A stretch of DNA of 64,000 nt from Shewanella marinintestina (GCF_023283845.1 NZ_JAKILC010000015.1:1-64000), one strand, 5' to 3'. Shown: positions 41,364 through 51,414, numbered from the stretch's first letter. Made by a program: numbers and translations. The notes: a model not told the origin generated them from the letters alone.

Positions 41364-42557
41364 ATGGGTCTCACTAACAAAAAAGTACTACTTGGAATTG
41401 GTGGCGGTATTGCCGCATACAAATCAGCTGATCTAGTACGTAAATTAAAAGAACGCGGCGCTGACGTGCGTGTTGTTATGAGTCAAAGTGCGCAGGAATT
41501 TATTACCCCGCTCACTCTGCAGGCGCTATCTGGCTACCCAGTTGCTACCGACTTACTCGACCCAACTGCTGAAGCATCAATGGGTCACATCGAGCTAGCA
41601 AGATGGGCAGACTTAGTCATTATCGCACCAGCGACAGCTAATCTAATTGCCCGCGTTAATGCCGGCATGGCAGACGAGTTAATCACCACCACATGTTTGG
41701 CTACCGAGGCACCTGTAGTACTTTGCCCAGCAATGAACCAGCAGATGTATCGCAACGCCGCCACTCAAGCTAACTTAAAACAAGTCGGCAAGCGCGGCAT
41801 CCATATTTGGGGCCCAGATTCCGGCTCACAAGCTTGCGGTGAAGTAGGCCCTGGCAGAATGCTTGAACCTGTAGCGATTGCAGAAAAAGCCGTTGAATTC
41901 TTTGGTCCTAAACTTCTGCAAGGCATGTCGGTACTGCTCACCGCGGGTCCAACGCGTGAAGCCATCGACCCGGTACGCTATATCTCTAACCACAGCTCAG
42001 GCAAGATGGGCTTTGCCCTTGCCAGAGCCGCAGCAGAAATGGGCGCAGAAGTCACACTTGTCGCCGGTCCTGTTAATCTAGCAACGCCAAATGGCGTGAC
42101 ACGCGTAAACGTTGAGTCTGCGCAGCAAATGTTAGATGCAGTTATGCCACAGGTTGAACAACATCAAATTTTCATTGGCTGCGCCGCAGTAGCCGATTAT
42201 CGAATCGCTGAAGTCGCAGAAAGCAAAATTAAAAAATCAGCAGAGCAGATGCAACTTGCGCTAGTTCGAAATCCTGATATCTTAGCCAGCGTTGCCAGCC
42301 ATGCTAACCGACCTTTTACCGTTGGATTTGCAGCTGAAACCAATGACGTAGAGCAATATGCTCGCGGAAAGTTGAGCCGTAAAAAGCTCGATATGATTGC
42401 CGCTAACGATGTATCGAATACCGACATTGGTTTTAATAGCGACGCGAATGCATTGAGCGTGTTTTGGAGCGATGGTAGTCAAGAGCTACCGGCAGTTGAT
42501 AAAGACACGTTAGCAAAGCAATTGCTCACCCTAATAGCGAATAAAATAAAAAACTAA
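41364..42557 (+). CDS. coaBC: Bifunctional phosphopantothenoylcysteine decarboxylase/synthetase CoaBC
   Basis: CoaBC makes 4'-phosphopantetheine in coenzyme A synthesis. The N-terminal half (about 1-190) is the FMN-dependent decarboxylase with [15 protein letters not shown], the PAMNQQMY motif and the active cysteine in [13 protein letters not shown]. The C-terminal half (about 190-397) is the CTP-dependent synthetase with [24 protein letters not shown]. It is 397 residues, and its stop overlaps the dut ATG as TAATG. Confidence 0.97.
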   Translation: MGLTNKKVLLGIGGGIAAYKSADLVRKLKERGADVRVVMSQSAQEFITPLTLQALSGYPVATDLLDPTAEASMGHIELARWADLVIIAPATANLIARVNAGMADELITTTCLATEAPVVLCPAMNQQMYRNAATQANLKQVGKRGIHIWGPDSGSQACGEVGPGRMLEPVAIAEKAVEFFGPKLLQGMSVLLTAGPTREAIDPVRYISNHSSGKMGFALARAAAEMGAEVTLVAGPVNLATPNGVTRVNVESAQQMLDAVMPQVEQHQIFIGCAAVADYRIAEVAESKIKKSAEQMQLALVRNPDILASVASHANRPFTVGFAAETNDVEQYARGKLSRKKLDMIAANDVSNTDIGFNSDANALSVFWSDGSQELPAVDKDTLAKQLLTLIANKIKN

Positions 42558-43015
42558 TGAAGACACCAATCGAATTAAAAATCCTCGATTCACGGATTGG
42601 CACAGAGTTTCCGCTACCAGCTTACGCCACATCAGGCAGTGCGGGTATGGATCTTCGTGCCATTACCGATACCCAATTGACCATTGCGCCAGGTGAAACC
42701 GTTTTAATCCCAACAGGGATAGCGATTCACGTTGCCGACCCAAGTTTAGCGGCGATTATTTTACCGCGTTCAGGGTTAGGGCATAAGCATGGCATTGTGT
42801 TAGGTAACCTAGTGGGGCTTATCGATTCGGACTATCAAGGTCCGCTAATGGTGTCTTGCTGGAACCGCGGTAGCGAGCCATTCACCATTGAGATTGGCGA
42901 CAGACTCGCGCAGCTGGTTTTTGTGCCGGTTGTTCAGGCTGAATTTAAACTTGTCGACGAGTTTAACCAGTCAGATCGCGGCACAGGTGGATTTGGCCAC
43001 TCAGGAACCAAATAA
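42557..43015 (+). CDS. dut: dUTP diphosphatase Dut
   Basis: Dut hydrolyses dUTP to dUMP, keeping uracil out of DNA. The 152-residue trimeric-type dUTPase has all five motifs, including [41 protein letters not shown] and the C-terminal [10 protein letters not shown]. It is coupled to coaBC by a 1-bp overlap and precedes slmA, the E. coli order. Confidence 0.97.
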   Translation: MKTPIELKILDSRIGTEFPLPAYATSGSAGMDLRAITDTQLTIAPGETVLIPTGIAIHVADPSLAAIILPRSGLGHKHGIVLGNLVGLIDSDYQGPLMVSCWNRGSEPFTIEIGDRLAQLVFVPVVQAEFKLVDEFNQSDRGTGGFGHSGTK

Positions 43016-43113
43016 CGATTAATGCGATAACCGTATAATCAATTTTAATGGATAGCATGGAGCTTCGTTTCCTTGCCGTCTCGCTCAGTAGTAATCGAGT
43101 GAAGGACAGATAA

Positions 43114-43707
43114 ATGGCTGCAAGCCCAAAAATAAACCGTCGTGAGCATATCCTACAGTGCTTAGCGACCATGCTAGAAACAAGCCCAGGACAACGCATA
43201 ACTACAGCCAAATTAGCCGCTGAAGTAGGCGTATCTGAAGCGGCACTTTACCGTCACTTTCCAAGTAAAGCTCGCATGTTTGAAGGGCTTATTGAGTTTA
43301 TCGAAGAGTCGCTATTGTCGCGCATAAACTTAATCATGGATGAAGAAAAAGACACCATGAAGCGCTGCCAATTACTGCTGCAGCTATTGCTAGTATTTGC
43401 TGAACGTAACCCAGGCATTTCACGCGTATTAAATGGTGACGCTCTTTTGGGTGAAAACGAACGTTTACGCAGCCGTATTAGCCAGCTATTTGCCAAAATT
43501 GAAACCCATCTAAAGCAAATTCTGCGTGAAAAAAGTCTACGTGAAGGCAAAGCCTTTAATCTAGACGAAGCCGTGCTAGCAAACTTATTGCTTGCTGTAG
43601 CTGAAGGCCGTATCGCCCAGTTTGTGCGTAGCGAATTTAAACTTAAGCCGACTAAGCACTTTAATGAGCAGTGGGACTTCATTCAGCAGCAACTACTGCA
43701 AAGCTAA
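43114..43707 (+). CDS. slmA: Nucleoid occlusion factor SlmA
   Basis: SlmA is a TetR-family protein that, bound to specific chromosomal sites, blocks FtsZ assembly over the nucleoid. The 197 residues start with the helix-turn-helix region [38 protein letters not shown] (about 28-65). The long C-terminal dimer and FtsZ-binding part follows. The Shine-Dalgarno GAAGGA precedes the ATG. In E. coli pyrE comes next; here two unrelated genes intervene. Confidence 0.96.
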   Translation: MAASPKINRREHILQCLATMLETSPGQRITTAKLAAEVGVSEAALYRHFPSKARMFEGLIEFIEESLLSRINLIMDEEKDTMKRCQLLLQLLLVFAERNPGISRVLNGDALLGENERLRSRISQLFAKIETHLKQILREKSLREGKAFNLDEAVLANLLLAVAEGRIAQFVRSEFKLKPTKHFNEQWDFIQQQLLQS

Positions 43708-43830
43708 CGCTACACAATATAAAGTAGCCCTAAACAAGGGCTACGCCATCTATTTACAAAGCTGCAACCTTTCACTTACAATCCAATTCTCAAAAAATAA
43801 CTACAACGTTGATCTATACAAGGAAGTTGT

Positions 43831-45798
43831 ATGAGAATTATTTCTGCAATTGTAAGCGCTGCAATACTCAGCAGTAGCTTCTTAGTCCAAGCCAGCAGTA
43901 TCGAACAGGCTGAACTTTTTAGCCGTTCAGCAGAGTTCACCGCAGTAAAAATATCCCCTAAAGGCGATTATCTAAGCGGTATTAGCATCGATAAAGAAAG
44001 CGATAAACGCGCACTTATCATTTTAGATTTGGAAACCATGAAGCCCTCTTATATCGTTAATTTTAAGGGTAAAGGCGAAGTGGGCAGCTACTATTGGGTC
44101 AATGATGAACGTGTTGTTTTACAAAAGAGCTATAAGCAAGCGCGCATAGAAACTTCGGCTTATTACGGAGAGATGCTGGCGGTCAATGCTGATGGCAGTA
44201 AGCCGAAATATATTTTTGGCTACAAAGGCAGTGGTGGAGGAACCAGCAGCGGTAATATTAAAAAGTCTTCTTCCATTCAAGCAACAAGCTACATGCTCGA
44301 TACGCTCCCAGAAGAGGAAGATGACATCCTCGTCATGGCCTATCCTTGGACAGGAACAAACCATGCCATAACCCAAGTTTATAAAGTTGACGTTTACTCA
44401 GGTAAGCGTAAAAAACTAACCTCGTCTCCAGTTCAAAATGCTAATTTCTTAGTCGATCATGACCAAAATGTTCGTCTCAGTTTTAGCCAAGACGAAAAAC
44501 AAAACGATCTACTTTATTATTTTGATGAAGATAAAAATAAGTGGATTGATGCTGATAGCCTTCGTGGTGATCTCACAGAATTTAGACCGCTTTCGTTTAC
44601 CAAAGATGATAAATCAATCTACGCCATTGGTGCTAAAGGCGTTGAAACTCACGCTATCTATAAAATTAATTTAAAAACTAAAGTACAAGAAAAGGTGATT
44701 CAGCACCCTGTTGTTGACCCAAGCCAGCTATGGATAGATGACCAAACTAAAGTGCTCTATGCCGTTGAGTTTGAAAATGGTTTTCCTGAATACCAATTTA
44801 TCGATGACAAAAATAGCAAAGCCAAGGCACTCAATCAGCTAATGGTAGCCATTCCAGATCATCGTATCCGCATCATTAGCGAAACGAACGACGGCAACAC
44901 GATGATCGTTCTTGCCATGAATGATAAAAACCCTGGAGATTACTACCTTTTTGATAGCAAAAAGATGAAGCTTAAATATCTGTTCGCAGAAAAAAGTTGG
45001 CTTAATCCAGACAAAATGGCTGAAGTTAAACCAATTGAATTTACCAGCAGAGACGGCAAGCAGTTACACGGCTACATCACGCTTCCTAACGGCATAGAGC
45101 ACAAAAACATGCCGCTAGTCGTTAATCCGCACGGCGGCCCACATGGCCCAAGAGACAACTGGGTATTTAATACAGAAAACCAACTTCTCGCTCAACATGG
45201 TATTGCCGTTCTGCAGGTGAACTTCAGAGGCTCTGGTGGTTACGGGCCTTCATTTGAACAAGATGGTTATCGCAAGTGGGGAGCTGAAATTCAGTACGAT
45301 ATTATCGACGCGACTCAATTTGCAATTGATCAAGGTTGGGCAAATAAAGATAAAATTTGTATCTCAGGAGCCAGTTTTGGCGGCTATTCAGCACTAATGG
45401 CTCCAACCATTGCCCCAGATATGTATAAATGTGCCGTAGGTACCGTTGGTGTGTACGATCTTGAAGAACTGCACGATAGCGGCGATATTCCAAGATCCTA
45501 TTCAGGTGGAGCATTCCTAAACGAAGTACTTGGCAATGACACAGCATCTTTACGCGCTATGTCACCAACACACAACGTTCATAAGCTTAAGGCAAGCGTA
45601 TTACTGCTTCACGGTGAAGAAGATGAGCGTGCGCCAATGGAGCAGTTTGATGCGATGGAAAAAGCATTGAAAAAAGCCAATTATCCTTATGAAAAGAAAA
45701 TCTGGGATAAATCAGGTCACGGCTTCTATACCCCTGAAAGCCGAGAGCTCTATTACGACACTATGGTTAGCTTTATTAAGAAAAACTTAGAGCTTTAA
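43831..45798 (+). CDS. Secreted S9 family prolyl oligopeptidase-type peptidase
   Basis: The 655-residue protein has a signal peptide (about 1-22, ending VQA), an N-terminal beta-propeller region (about 25-390) and a C-terminal alpha/beta hydrolase domain. The catalytic triad reads S515 (GASFGGYS), D598 (GEEDERAP) and H630 (SGHGFY), and HGGPHGP supplies the oxyanion region. It is a periplasmic or exported serine peptidase, resembling the acylaminoacyl/dipeptidyl peptidase subgroup; exact specificity is unknown. It stands alone between slmA and folE, breaking the E. coli-type slmA-pyrE order. Confidence 0.9.
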   Translation: MRIISAIVSAAILSSSFLVQASSIEQAELFSRSAEFTAVKISPKGDYLSGISIDKESDKRALIILDLETMKPSYIVNFKGKGEVGSYYWVNDERVVLQKSYKQARIETSAYYGEMLAVNADGSKPKYIFGYKGSGGGTSSGNIKKSSSIQATSYMLDTLPEEEDDILVMAYPWTGTNHAITQVYKVDVYSGKRKKLTSSPVQNANFLVDHDQNVRLSFSQDEKQNDLLYYFDEDKNKWIDADSLRGDLTEFRPLSFTKDDKSIYAIGAKGVETHAIYKINLKTKVQEKVIQHPVVDPSQLWIDDQTKVLYAVEFENGFPEYQFIDDKNSKAKALNQLMVAIPDHRIRIISETNDGNTMIVLAMNDKNPGDYYLFDSKKMKLKYLFAEKSWLNPDKMAEVKPIEFTSRDGKQLHGYITLPNGIEHKNMPLVVNPHGGPHGPRDNWVFNTENQLLAQHGIAVLQVNFRGSGGYGPSFEQDGYRKWGAEIQYDIIDATQFAIDQGWANKDKICISGASFGGYSALMAPTIAPDMYKCAVGTVGVYDLEELHDSGDIPRSYSGGAFLNEVLGNDTASLRAMSPTHNVHKLKASVLLLHGEEDERAPMEQFDAMEKALKKANYPYEKKIWDKSGHGFYTPESRELYYDTMVSFIKKNLEL

Positions 45799-45865
45799 TG
45801 TTTTAAAACAACAGCAAAATGCTGAGTTGTTTAAAAACAATCTAAGATTGTAATACTGCGAATTG

Positions 45866-45892
45866 AAAAACCGACTAATTTAGTCGGTTTTT
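45866..45892 (+). terminator. Terminator after the S9 peptidase gene
   Basis: The stem CCGACTA/TAGTCGG with an ATT loop is flanked by A5 and T5. It lies 68 bp past the stop codon and could act in both directions. Confidence 0.9.
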
Positions 45893-46088
45893 CTTATCTT
45901 CAATGCGTTTTTCGGTGTATATTTACAGCAAATAGCGGTATCCTCCCGTCCTCTCTCAATACAAAGCCAATAGCTAGCGCTATAATTTTCATTTTGTAAG
46001 AGATTACTGAGTCTCTTCCCGAGACCGACGGCCCTAGTACACAGGATACGAATATCACCACTCATTTTTTATGGTGAAGGAGGAACTT

Positions 46089-46748
46089 ATGACATCAAAA
46101 GAAGCAATCCTCAGTGAATCTGCTCAAATCGTAAAGTCTGCACTGATCGAGCGCGGTCTTGAAACGCCAATGCTACCAAATGAGCTAAGCGCTGAAGTAC
46201 GTAAAGACAAGATTGAACACCACATGCGTGAGATCTTGACCTTAATGTCACTGGACTTGAGCGACGATAGCTTAGCGGATACTCCGCGCCGTATCGCCAA
46301 AATGTACGTCGATGAAATATTCTCAGGCCTAGACTACGCCAATTTCCCAAAGATCACCGTTATCGAAAACAAAATGGGCTTTGATGAAATGGTTAAGGTT
46401 AACGACATTAGCTTAACCAGTACCTGTGAGCATCACTTAGTCACTATCGATGGTGTAGCAACCGTGGCTTACTTGCCACGTAAGAACATTATCGGCTTAT
46501 CTAAGATTAACCGTATCGTGCGTTTCTTTGCGCAGCGACCGCAAGTGCAAGAGCGTTTGACCCAGCAGGTTCTAGTGGCACTACAGGCGTTATTAGGCAC
46601 TAAAGATGTTGCAGTTAAGATGGACGCGGTACATTACTGCGTAAAATCACGCGGTGTGATGGACTCAACCAGTTCAACCACAACCACAGCACTTGGCGGC
46701 ATCTTTAAGTCGAACCCAGCGACTAGAGCTGAATTCTTAAGTAATTAA
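46089..46748 (+). CDS. folE: GTP cyclohydrolase I FolE
   Basis: FolE converts GTP to dihydroneopterin triphosphate, the first step of folate synthesis. The 219 residues match E. coli FolE closely, with the zinc-binding [12 protein letters not shown] motif, GLSKINRIV, and the second cysteine in VHYCVKSRG. The ATG at 46089 has an AAGGAGG Shine-Dalgarno at optimal spacing and was preferred over the ATG at 46071. Confidence 0.96.
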   Translation: MTSKEAILSESAQIVKSALIERGLETPMLPNELSAEVRKDKIEHHMREILTLMSLDLSDDSLADTPRRIAKMYVDEIFSGLDYANFPKITVIENKMGFDEMVKVNDISLTSTCEHHLVTIDGVATVAYLPRKNIIGLSKINRIVRFFAQRPQVQERLTQQVLVALQALLGTKDVAVKMDAVHYCVKSRGVMDSTSSTTTTALGGIFKSNPATRAEFLSN

Positions 46749-46779
46749 AGTAAAAGAAGGTTCTAGGGCGCTTCGCTTC

Positions 46780-46807
46780 TAGGTCCTAGGTCCTAGGTCC
46801 TAGGTCC
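46780..46807. repeat. Tandem repeat, 4 x TAGGTCC
   Basis: Four perfect 7-bp units lie 32 bp after the folE stop, followed by TAA. Adjacent units create CCTAGG palindromes. The array precedes the folE terminator and would be transcribed. Confidence 0.9.
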
Positions 46808-46830
46808 TAAAAGATTAAAACACTAAAACA

Positions 46831-46861
46831 AAAACGCTGCGTCATAAACGCAGCGTTTTTT
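46831..46861 (+). terminator. folE terminator
   Basis: The stem CGCTGCG/CGCAGCG with a 7-base loop TCATAAA is flanked by A4 and T6, 83 bp past folE. Confidence 0.9.
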
Positions 46862-47036
46862 CGTTTTCGGCGAAGCTAAAGACCGAAAACGGAACACTCG
46901 CAGGCTCGTTAACAGATAACAGAACGGCCTTCGGCCTTACGGAAATTAAAAGCAGATTCAAACGCGTCGCTACTGTATACAGAACGTTCGCAGGCCAACT
47001 TCCCTCCCCCCCTTATCGCTAACGATAAAAAGTCAG
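46862..47036. other. Repeat-rich intergenic DNA between folE and pyrE
   Basis: No gene is seen. The stretch contains a 9-bp inverted repeat (CGTTTTCGG ... CCGAAAACG), a GGCCTTCGGCC palindrome, two related phrases (GAACACTCGCAGGC and GAACGTTCGCAGGC) about 100 bp apart, and a CTCCCCCCC run. It looks like degraded repetitive sequence. Confidence 0.5.
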
Positions 47037-47077
47037 AAAAAAATGCCGCGATTTTAGTTAACTATAATCGCGGCATT
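47037..47077 (-). terminator. pyrE terminator
   Basis: A 13-bp perfect stem AAATGCCGCGATT/AATCGCGGCATTT is followed on the minus strand by seven T (47037-47043). It lies about 64 bp past the pyrE stop. Confidence 0.88.
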
Positions 47078-47084
47078 TATCTTT

Positions 47085-47130
47085 TCCGTAAGCGTAGCGT
47101 TCGGTTATCCGTGAGCGCAGCGTTCCGTCA
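47085..47130. repeat. Two imperfect 23-bp tandem repeats
   Basis: TCCG(T)AAGCGTAGCGTTCGG-type units at 47085-47107 and 47108-47130 agree at 19 of 23 positions by my count. They lie between the pyrE stop and its terminator. Confidence 0.75.
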
Positions 47131-47140
47131 TCCTAAAACC

Positions 47141-47782
47141 TTAAATCCCGTACTGGTCGCGGTAAGCGCTTACAGTTGCAAGCTCTGCTTCCATACCTGA
47201 CTTTTCAGACAAGTAGTTAATCAAGTCTTCAAGCTTGATGATAGATACGATGTCACAGCCAAAATCGCGCTCAACTTCTTGAATCGCAGAAAGCTCGCCC
47301 TTGCCCTTCTCTTGGCGGTCTAGTGCAATCAACACACCAGCCAATGCTGCTTTATGCGCTTCAATGATTTCCATTGATTCACGAATCGCGGTACCGGCTG
47401 TGATCACATCATCAACCAACATGACGCGGCCTTGCAGCTCGCTACCCACCAAGCTGCCACCTTCACCGTGATCTTTCTTCTCTTTACGGTTAAAGCAGTA
47501 AGGCATGTCGATATCGTGGTGATCGCACAGAGCAACTGCAGTTGTAGTCGCGATTGGAATACCTTTGTATGCAGGGCCAAATAGCAAGTCATACTCAATA
47601 CCTGAGTCAACTAGCGCCGCAGCATAAAAACGACCTAGACGCGCTAAGTCACGACCTGTATTAAACAGGCCAGCGTTAAAGAAATAAGGGCTAGTGCGGC
47701 CTGACTTTAACGTAAATTCGCCAAATCGAAGTACCTGACGTTCTAGGGCAAATTCAATAAACTCACGTTGATAGGCTTTCAC
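47141..47782 (-). CDS. pyrE: Orotate phosphoribosyltransferase PyrE
   Basis: PyrE joins orotate and PRPP to make OMP in pyrimidine synthesis. The 213 residues have the PRPP-binding loop [13 protein letters not shown] (about residue 120) and [18 protein letters not shown]. The start is GTG at 47782 with a GGAGAG Shine-Dalgarno. It is downstream of rph on the same strand, as in E. coli, but a 265-bp mobile-looking element separates them. Confidence 0.96.
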   Translation of the reverse strand: MKAYQREFIEFALERQVLRFGEFTLKSGRTSPYFFNAGLFNTGRDLARLGRFYAAALVDSGIEYDLLFGPAYKGIPIATTTAVALCDHHDIDMPYCFNRKEKKDHGEGGSLVGSELQGRVMLVDDVITAGTAIRESMEIIEAHKAALAGVLIALDRQEKGKGELSAIQEVERDFGCDIVSIIKLEDLINYLSEKSGMEAELATVSAYRDQYGI

Positions 47783-47829
47783 AATCTCTCCTTAAAAATG
47801 TAGGGGTAATACTTTGCGTATTATTTATA

Positions 47830-48094
47830 TACCAATCAGTATAAAGATTTGATCGCTCAGCGAGAGTTTAGCGGCACTGAGACAAGGCAACGAGTGAAGA
47901 GCATAGTTGTTCTACGTTTAAGCTCGTTAACACAGTATCAGAGCCGCTAAAACTCGCCATTCTGGAGCGTTTTTGGCTGCCTACTTCTGCGTTAAAAAGC
48001 TTCACAAGGGAATAACCATTCTTTCAGCTATTTGCCTTGAATTAGTTTGCCAAAAAACGCTCTGAGTAGATCCACTTCTTATACTGATTGGTAT
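47830..48094. mobile_element. MITE-like element with 16-bp perfect terminal inverted repeats
   Basis: ATACCAATCAGTATAA (47830-47845) and its exact reverse complement (48079-48094) bound a 265-bp element without a coding frame. Inside are two further hairpins. GCGAGAGTTTAGCGGCACTGA (47860 region) pairs with a near-complement at about 47935-47957, and GGAGCGTTTTTGGC (47964-47977) pairs with the stretch at 48049-48062. The whole could fold into a cloverleaf. Size, inverted ends and internal hairpins are those of a non-autonomous MITE. No convincing target duplication was found. It sits between rph and pyrE. Confidence 0.8.
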
Positions 48095-48105
48095 TACTTT
48101 ACTTA

Positions 48106-48128
48106 CAAAAAGGACCCCGTAGGGCCCT
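48106..48128 (-). terminator. Rho-independent terminator/possible pyrE attenuator after rph
   Basis: On the minus strand, AGGGCCC-TACG-GGGTCCT (one G-T pair) is followed by five T. It starts 18 bp after the rph stop. In E. coli a UTP-sensitive attenuator between rph and pyrE depends on ribosomes finishing rph; this hairpin is in the right place for the same mechanism. Confidence 0.72.
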
Positions 48129-48145
48129 AATAACAAAAACGATGA

Positions 48146-48859
48146 TTAGCTCAATGAAGCTTTCTGGATATCAACGATTTCGCGAATACCGTGCTTAGCC
48201 AAATCAAGTAGGCTCAATAGCTCTTCATGGCTAAATGGCTCACCTTCTGCAGTACCTTGGATCTCGATGATCTTACCGGTCTCAGTCATTACCACGTTCA
48301 TGTCAGTTTCAGCAGCGCTGTCTTCGATATATTCTAAATCGCAGATTGGCTCGCCTTTATAAATACCAACACTTACCGCAGCAATAAGGAACTTAAGCGG
48401 GTTAGTCTTCAAGATCCCTTTACCGCGAGCCCAGTTTAGTGCGTCAACTAACGCAACACATGCGCCAGTAATCGCAGCAGTACGAGTACCACCGTCCGCT
48501 TGGATCACGTCACAGTCGATAACAATGGTGTTTTCGCCTAGCAGCTTCATGTCTACAGCAGCACGTAGTGAACGGCCGATTAGACGTTGGATTTCTTGAG
48601 TACGACCAGACTGCTTACCGCGAGCGGCTTCACGCTGCATACGGCTATGAGTAGAACGTGGCAGCATGCCATATTCAGCAGTTACCCAACCTTGGCCTTG
48701 GCCTTTAAGGAAACGCGGTACGCCTTCTTCAAAACTAGCGGTACACAGTACTTTGGTGTCACCAAATTCTACTAAAACCGAACCTTCGGCATGAGCAGTA
48801 AACTGGCGAGTAATAGTCACAGGGCGAGACTGTGCTGGAGTTCTGTTGCTTGGGCGCAT
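48146..48859 (-). CDS. rph: Ribonuclease PH
   Basis: RNase PH is a phosphate-dependent 3' exonuclease that trims tRNA precursors. The 237-residue protein begins [16 protein letters not shown]. It has [22 protein letters not shown], the QTEQ-like [15 protein letters not shown] and the [20 protein letters not shown] catalytic region. Full length is retained, unlike the frameshifted copy in E. coli K-12. It is divergent from yicC. Confidence 0.97.
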   Translation of the reverse strand: MRPSNRTPAQSRPVTITRQFTAHAEGSVLVEFGDTKVLCTASFEEGVPRFLKGQGQGWVTAEYGMLPRSTHSRMQREAARGKQSGRTQEIQRLIGRSLRAAVDMKLLGENTIVIDCDVIQADGGTRTAAITGACVALVDALNWARGKGILKTNPLKFLIAAVSVGIYKGEPICDLEYIEDSAAETDMNVVMTETGKIIEIQGTAEGEPFSHEELLSLLDLAKHGIREIVDIQKASLS

Positions 48860-49131
48860 GATGAATTCCTGTATTTAAGGGCATGGGGTAATTTGGCTGC
48901 ATATTATAGGGATATGTGCGCCACTATGCTATCTGAATCCGTAAACTCAGCAGAAAACAGCCTTCTGATTTTGCGCATAAGCTCGCAATAACCGCAATCG
49001 ATGAATAAAAGTCGACAACAGCGCCTTGTTATCACGCCTGCATGAGCAAATTTACCACTAAAGCCTGCACCTTAAATTTGTTTGGGTATATAATCACAAT
49101 TCACTTAGACGAATCACACTGGAAATCATCA

Positions 49132-49995
49132 ATGATCCAAAGCATGACAGCCTACGCTCGCATTGAGCACAAAGCAGATTGGGGCACAGCCTCATGGGAA
49201 ATCCGTTCAGTTAATCAGCGCTACCTAGAAACTTACCTGCGCCTACCAGAACATTTCCGCAGCTTGGAGCCTGTTCTTAGAGATCGTCTACGTAAACGCT
49301 TAAACCGCGGTAAAATCGAAGTAAACCTTCGCTATGACCTAAACGAAAAGAGCGACAGCGAGTTACAGCTAAACCAAGATCTAGCTAAGCAAATTATCAA
49401 TGCCGCTAACTGGGTGAAGAACGAAGCTGGCCAAGGCGAGCTAAACGTGGTTGACGTACTACGCTGGCCAGGTGTGATGTCAGGCTCAGAGCAAGACATG
49501 GACGCACTAGGTAAAGAGTTGTTAGTGGCTTTTGATGCGGCAATCGATCAGTTTATCGAAGCCCGTGGCCGTGAAGGTGACGCAATCAACACCATGCTAC
49601 AAACTCGCTTAGACCAAATCGTTGAGCAAGTAGCCGTAGTACGTGGCCACATGCCAACAGTTATGCAATGGCAGCGTGACAAGCTAACTAACCGTTTAGC
49701 TGAAATCACCGGTGAACTTGACCCTGCTCGTATGGAGCAAGAGATGGTTCTGCTAGCGCAGAAGATGGACGTTGCCGAAGAGATGGACCGTCTTGACGCC
49801 CACGTCGCAGAAACGCGCCGTATTCTTAAGAAAGGTGGCGCACAAGGCCGCCGTCTAGACTTTATGATGCAAGAGTTTAACCGTGAGTCAAACACCCTAG
49901 CGTCTAAGTCAATCAGCAACGACGTCACTGCAGCAGCGGTAGAACTTAAAGTATTGATTGAGCAAATGCGTGAGCAAATTCAGAACGTAGAGTAA
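49132..49995 (+). CDS. yicC: YicC-family endoribonuclease
   Basis: YicC family proteins are conserved endoribonucleases; E. coli YicC affects turnover of the small RNA RyhB. The 287-residue product has the N-terminal MIQSMTAYAR motif, the SVNQRYLE and LRKRLNRGKIEVNLR stretches, and a C-terminal domain ending in RRLDFMMQEFNRESNTLASKS. The ATG at 49132 was chosen over 49042 because it matches the family start and length. The last part of the gene is duplicated in degraded form at 51.9 kb, beyond hipBA. Confidence 0.94.
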   Translation: MIQSMTAYARIEHKADWGTASWEIRSVNQRYLETYLRLPEHFRSLEPVLRDRLRKRLNRGKIEVNLRYDLNEKSDSELQLNQDLAKQIINAANWVKNEAGQGELNVVDVLRWPGVMSGSEQDMDALGKELLVAFDAAIDQFIEARGREGDAINTMLQTRLDQIVEQVAVVRGHMPTVMQWQRDKLTNRLAEITGELDPARMEQEMVLLAQKMDVAEEMDRLDAHVAETRRILKKGGAQGRRLDFMMQEFNRESNTLASKSISNDVTAAAVELKVLIEQMREQIQNVE

Positions 49996-50023
49996 GTCTC
50001 TATCGATTCAAATTAGTGCTTTT

Positions 50024-50048
50024 AAGCCCAGTTTATCGCTGGGCTTTT
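50024..50048 (+). terminator. yicC terminator
   Basis: The stem AAGCCCAG/CTGGGCTT is followed by T4, 28 bp after the yicC stop. A similar terminator follows the yicC remnant at 52.04 kb. Confidence 0.88.
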
Positions 50049-50100
50049 GTTTGCCTTTTTCGAGAGAATTAGGCTCTTTGACTGGAACGTTGACCTCTAA

Positions 50101-51414
50101 TTATTCAGCCGTCAGTCGTTTTGCTCTATCCTTTAAACCATCGAGAATCGAATTTCTTATATGTACAGGAAAGTCACCCGGCAGCTGAGCCTTTACCCTC
50201 ATAATCACATCATCGACTGAATCAGCAACCTCTCGTAAAATGGCAGTCATAGTCTGGGTATCAAACCCAATAGCCTTTGCAGTTTGCATAAAGTGTCTTG
50301 GGAAAATTTGGGCTATTTGATACTTCTTGCCTTTAGTCGCTTTAAGTCCCATCGCAAGCTTAGCATCACGAATATTTAGGCCCTTACCACCAATAACTGG
50401 ATACATGGATATAATGTCGTAAAAGGGAGTAAGTCGATACCCGCCACCGGCCTCAATGAAGAGTGAGAAGTTCTTAGCATGCCCGTCTGTCGCCGCTAAA
50501 AGCCAGAACAGCACTTGCGATTTCATAAAGTTATACCTGTCTGCTTCTGAGTTCATAGAGCCCAATAAATAAGGCATGATGTGCTCAATACCAGGGCCAC
50601 CATGACTTTCATACTTCTTAGCCGATGGAATATTTAATGTTTGGCAAAAGTCCTCTTGTGGCAATCGCATAATCCATTGGCTATCACTGGATAATTTACG
50701 ATCAAAACGTGCGACTGCCAGCGCCTTAATATCACCCACCTTAATTATTGAGCAATGCGGCACATCTAAGCCAAACTCCCTCACAATCATCATGCACAGG
50801 TATTCGTTTTCAACGCTATCAGCCATATCAATAGTAAATGAATGGCTCTGTATCTCACCAATAGGCAACTTAATGATATGTGTAGTCGGTGTCGCTTTGA
50901 TTGGAAGCTGCCATCGGCCATCTAAATTAAGTAAAGCCGTCTTCTCTTGAGCCCCCGCAATTGAGATCCGAAAATCATCCTCACCGGCTAACATGCCAAG
51001 CGGGATATCTGACTGATAGCCCTTAAGCACCTTTTCCAATGCCTCATCAGATAAAGGTTTAGCGTCAATCTTTTTAACCTCAAAGGGTTGTTGTTCATGG
51101 GGTACTAACTGCAATGCTCCAACACTGTCTTGACCGACTTTAGCAAGTAGATCGAACGCTTGAGTCGATTGCGCATTATGGCGAGCCACAATCCTGTTTC
51201 TCACCTCCATGTTATCTGGCAATAAATTATCAAAGAAGTTATAAACTTCGTCACCTTTATACACTTGCGAACGCAATGGCATAGACAGTGAAATTGGTCG
51301 ACTTCCTGAAGTATCAAGCCACTGGCGGGTGTACTTGAACAAATGAGAACCAGTGGTCGACTTAGTCAATTGCCCAACCAAATAGCCATTCATATAAACA
51401 TCAAGAACAGCCAT
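50101..51414 (-). CDS. hipA: HipA-type serine/threonine kinase toxin
   Basis: HipA kinases inhibit growth by phosphorylating glutamyl-tRNA synthetase (E. coli GltX) and cause persistence. The 437 residues align along their length with E. coli HipA. They share the N-subdomain NFFDNLLPD, the phosphorylatable loop serine S151 in RISIAGAQEK, the catalytic ATDGHAKNFS (aspartate near 310) and the metal-binding YDIIS (near 333). The catalytic residues look intact. The start at 51414 has an AAGGAGGAG Shine-Dalgarno and overlaps the hipB stop as TAATG. The gene lies tail to tail with yicC. Confidence 0.95.
   Translation of the reverse strand: MAVLDVYMNGYLVGQLTKSTTGSHLFKYTRQWLDTSGSRPISLSMPLRSQVYKGDEVYNFFDNLLPDNMEVRNRIVARHNAQSTQAFDLLAKVGQDSVGALQLVPHEQQPFEVKKIDAKPLSDEALEKVLKGYQSDIPLGMLAGEDDFRISIAGAQEKTALLNLDGRWQLPIKATPTTHIIKLPIGEIQSHSFTIDMADSVENEYLCMMIVREFGLDVPHCSIIKVGDIKALAVARFDRKLSSDSQWIMRLPQEDFCQTLNIPSAKKYESHGGPGIEHIMPYLLGSMNSEADRYNFMKSQVLFWLLAATDGHAKNFSLFIEAGGGYRLTPFYDIISMYPVIGGKGLNIRDAKLAMGLKATKGKKYQIAQIFPRHFMQTAKAIGFDTQTMTAILREVADSVDDVIMRVKAQLPGDFPVHIRNSILDGLKDRAKRLTAE

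Noticed and set aside
46780..46807. TAGGTCC array as a possible CRISPR
   Set aside because: Units are 7 bp with no spacers and no cas genes; it is a simple tandem repeat.
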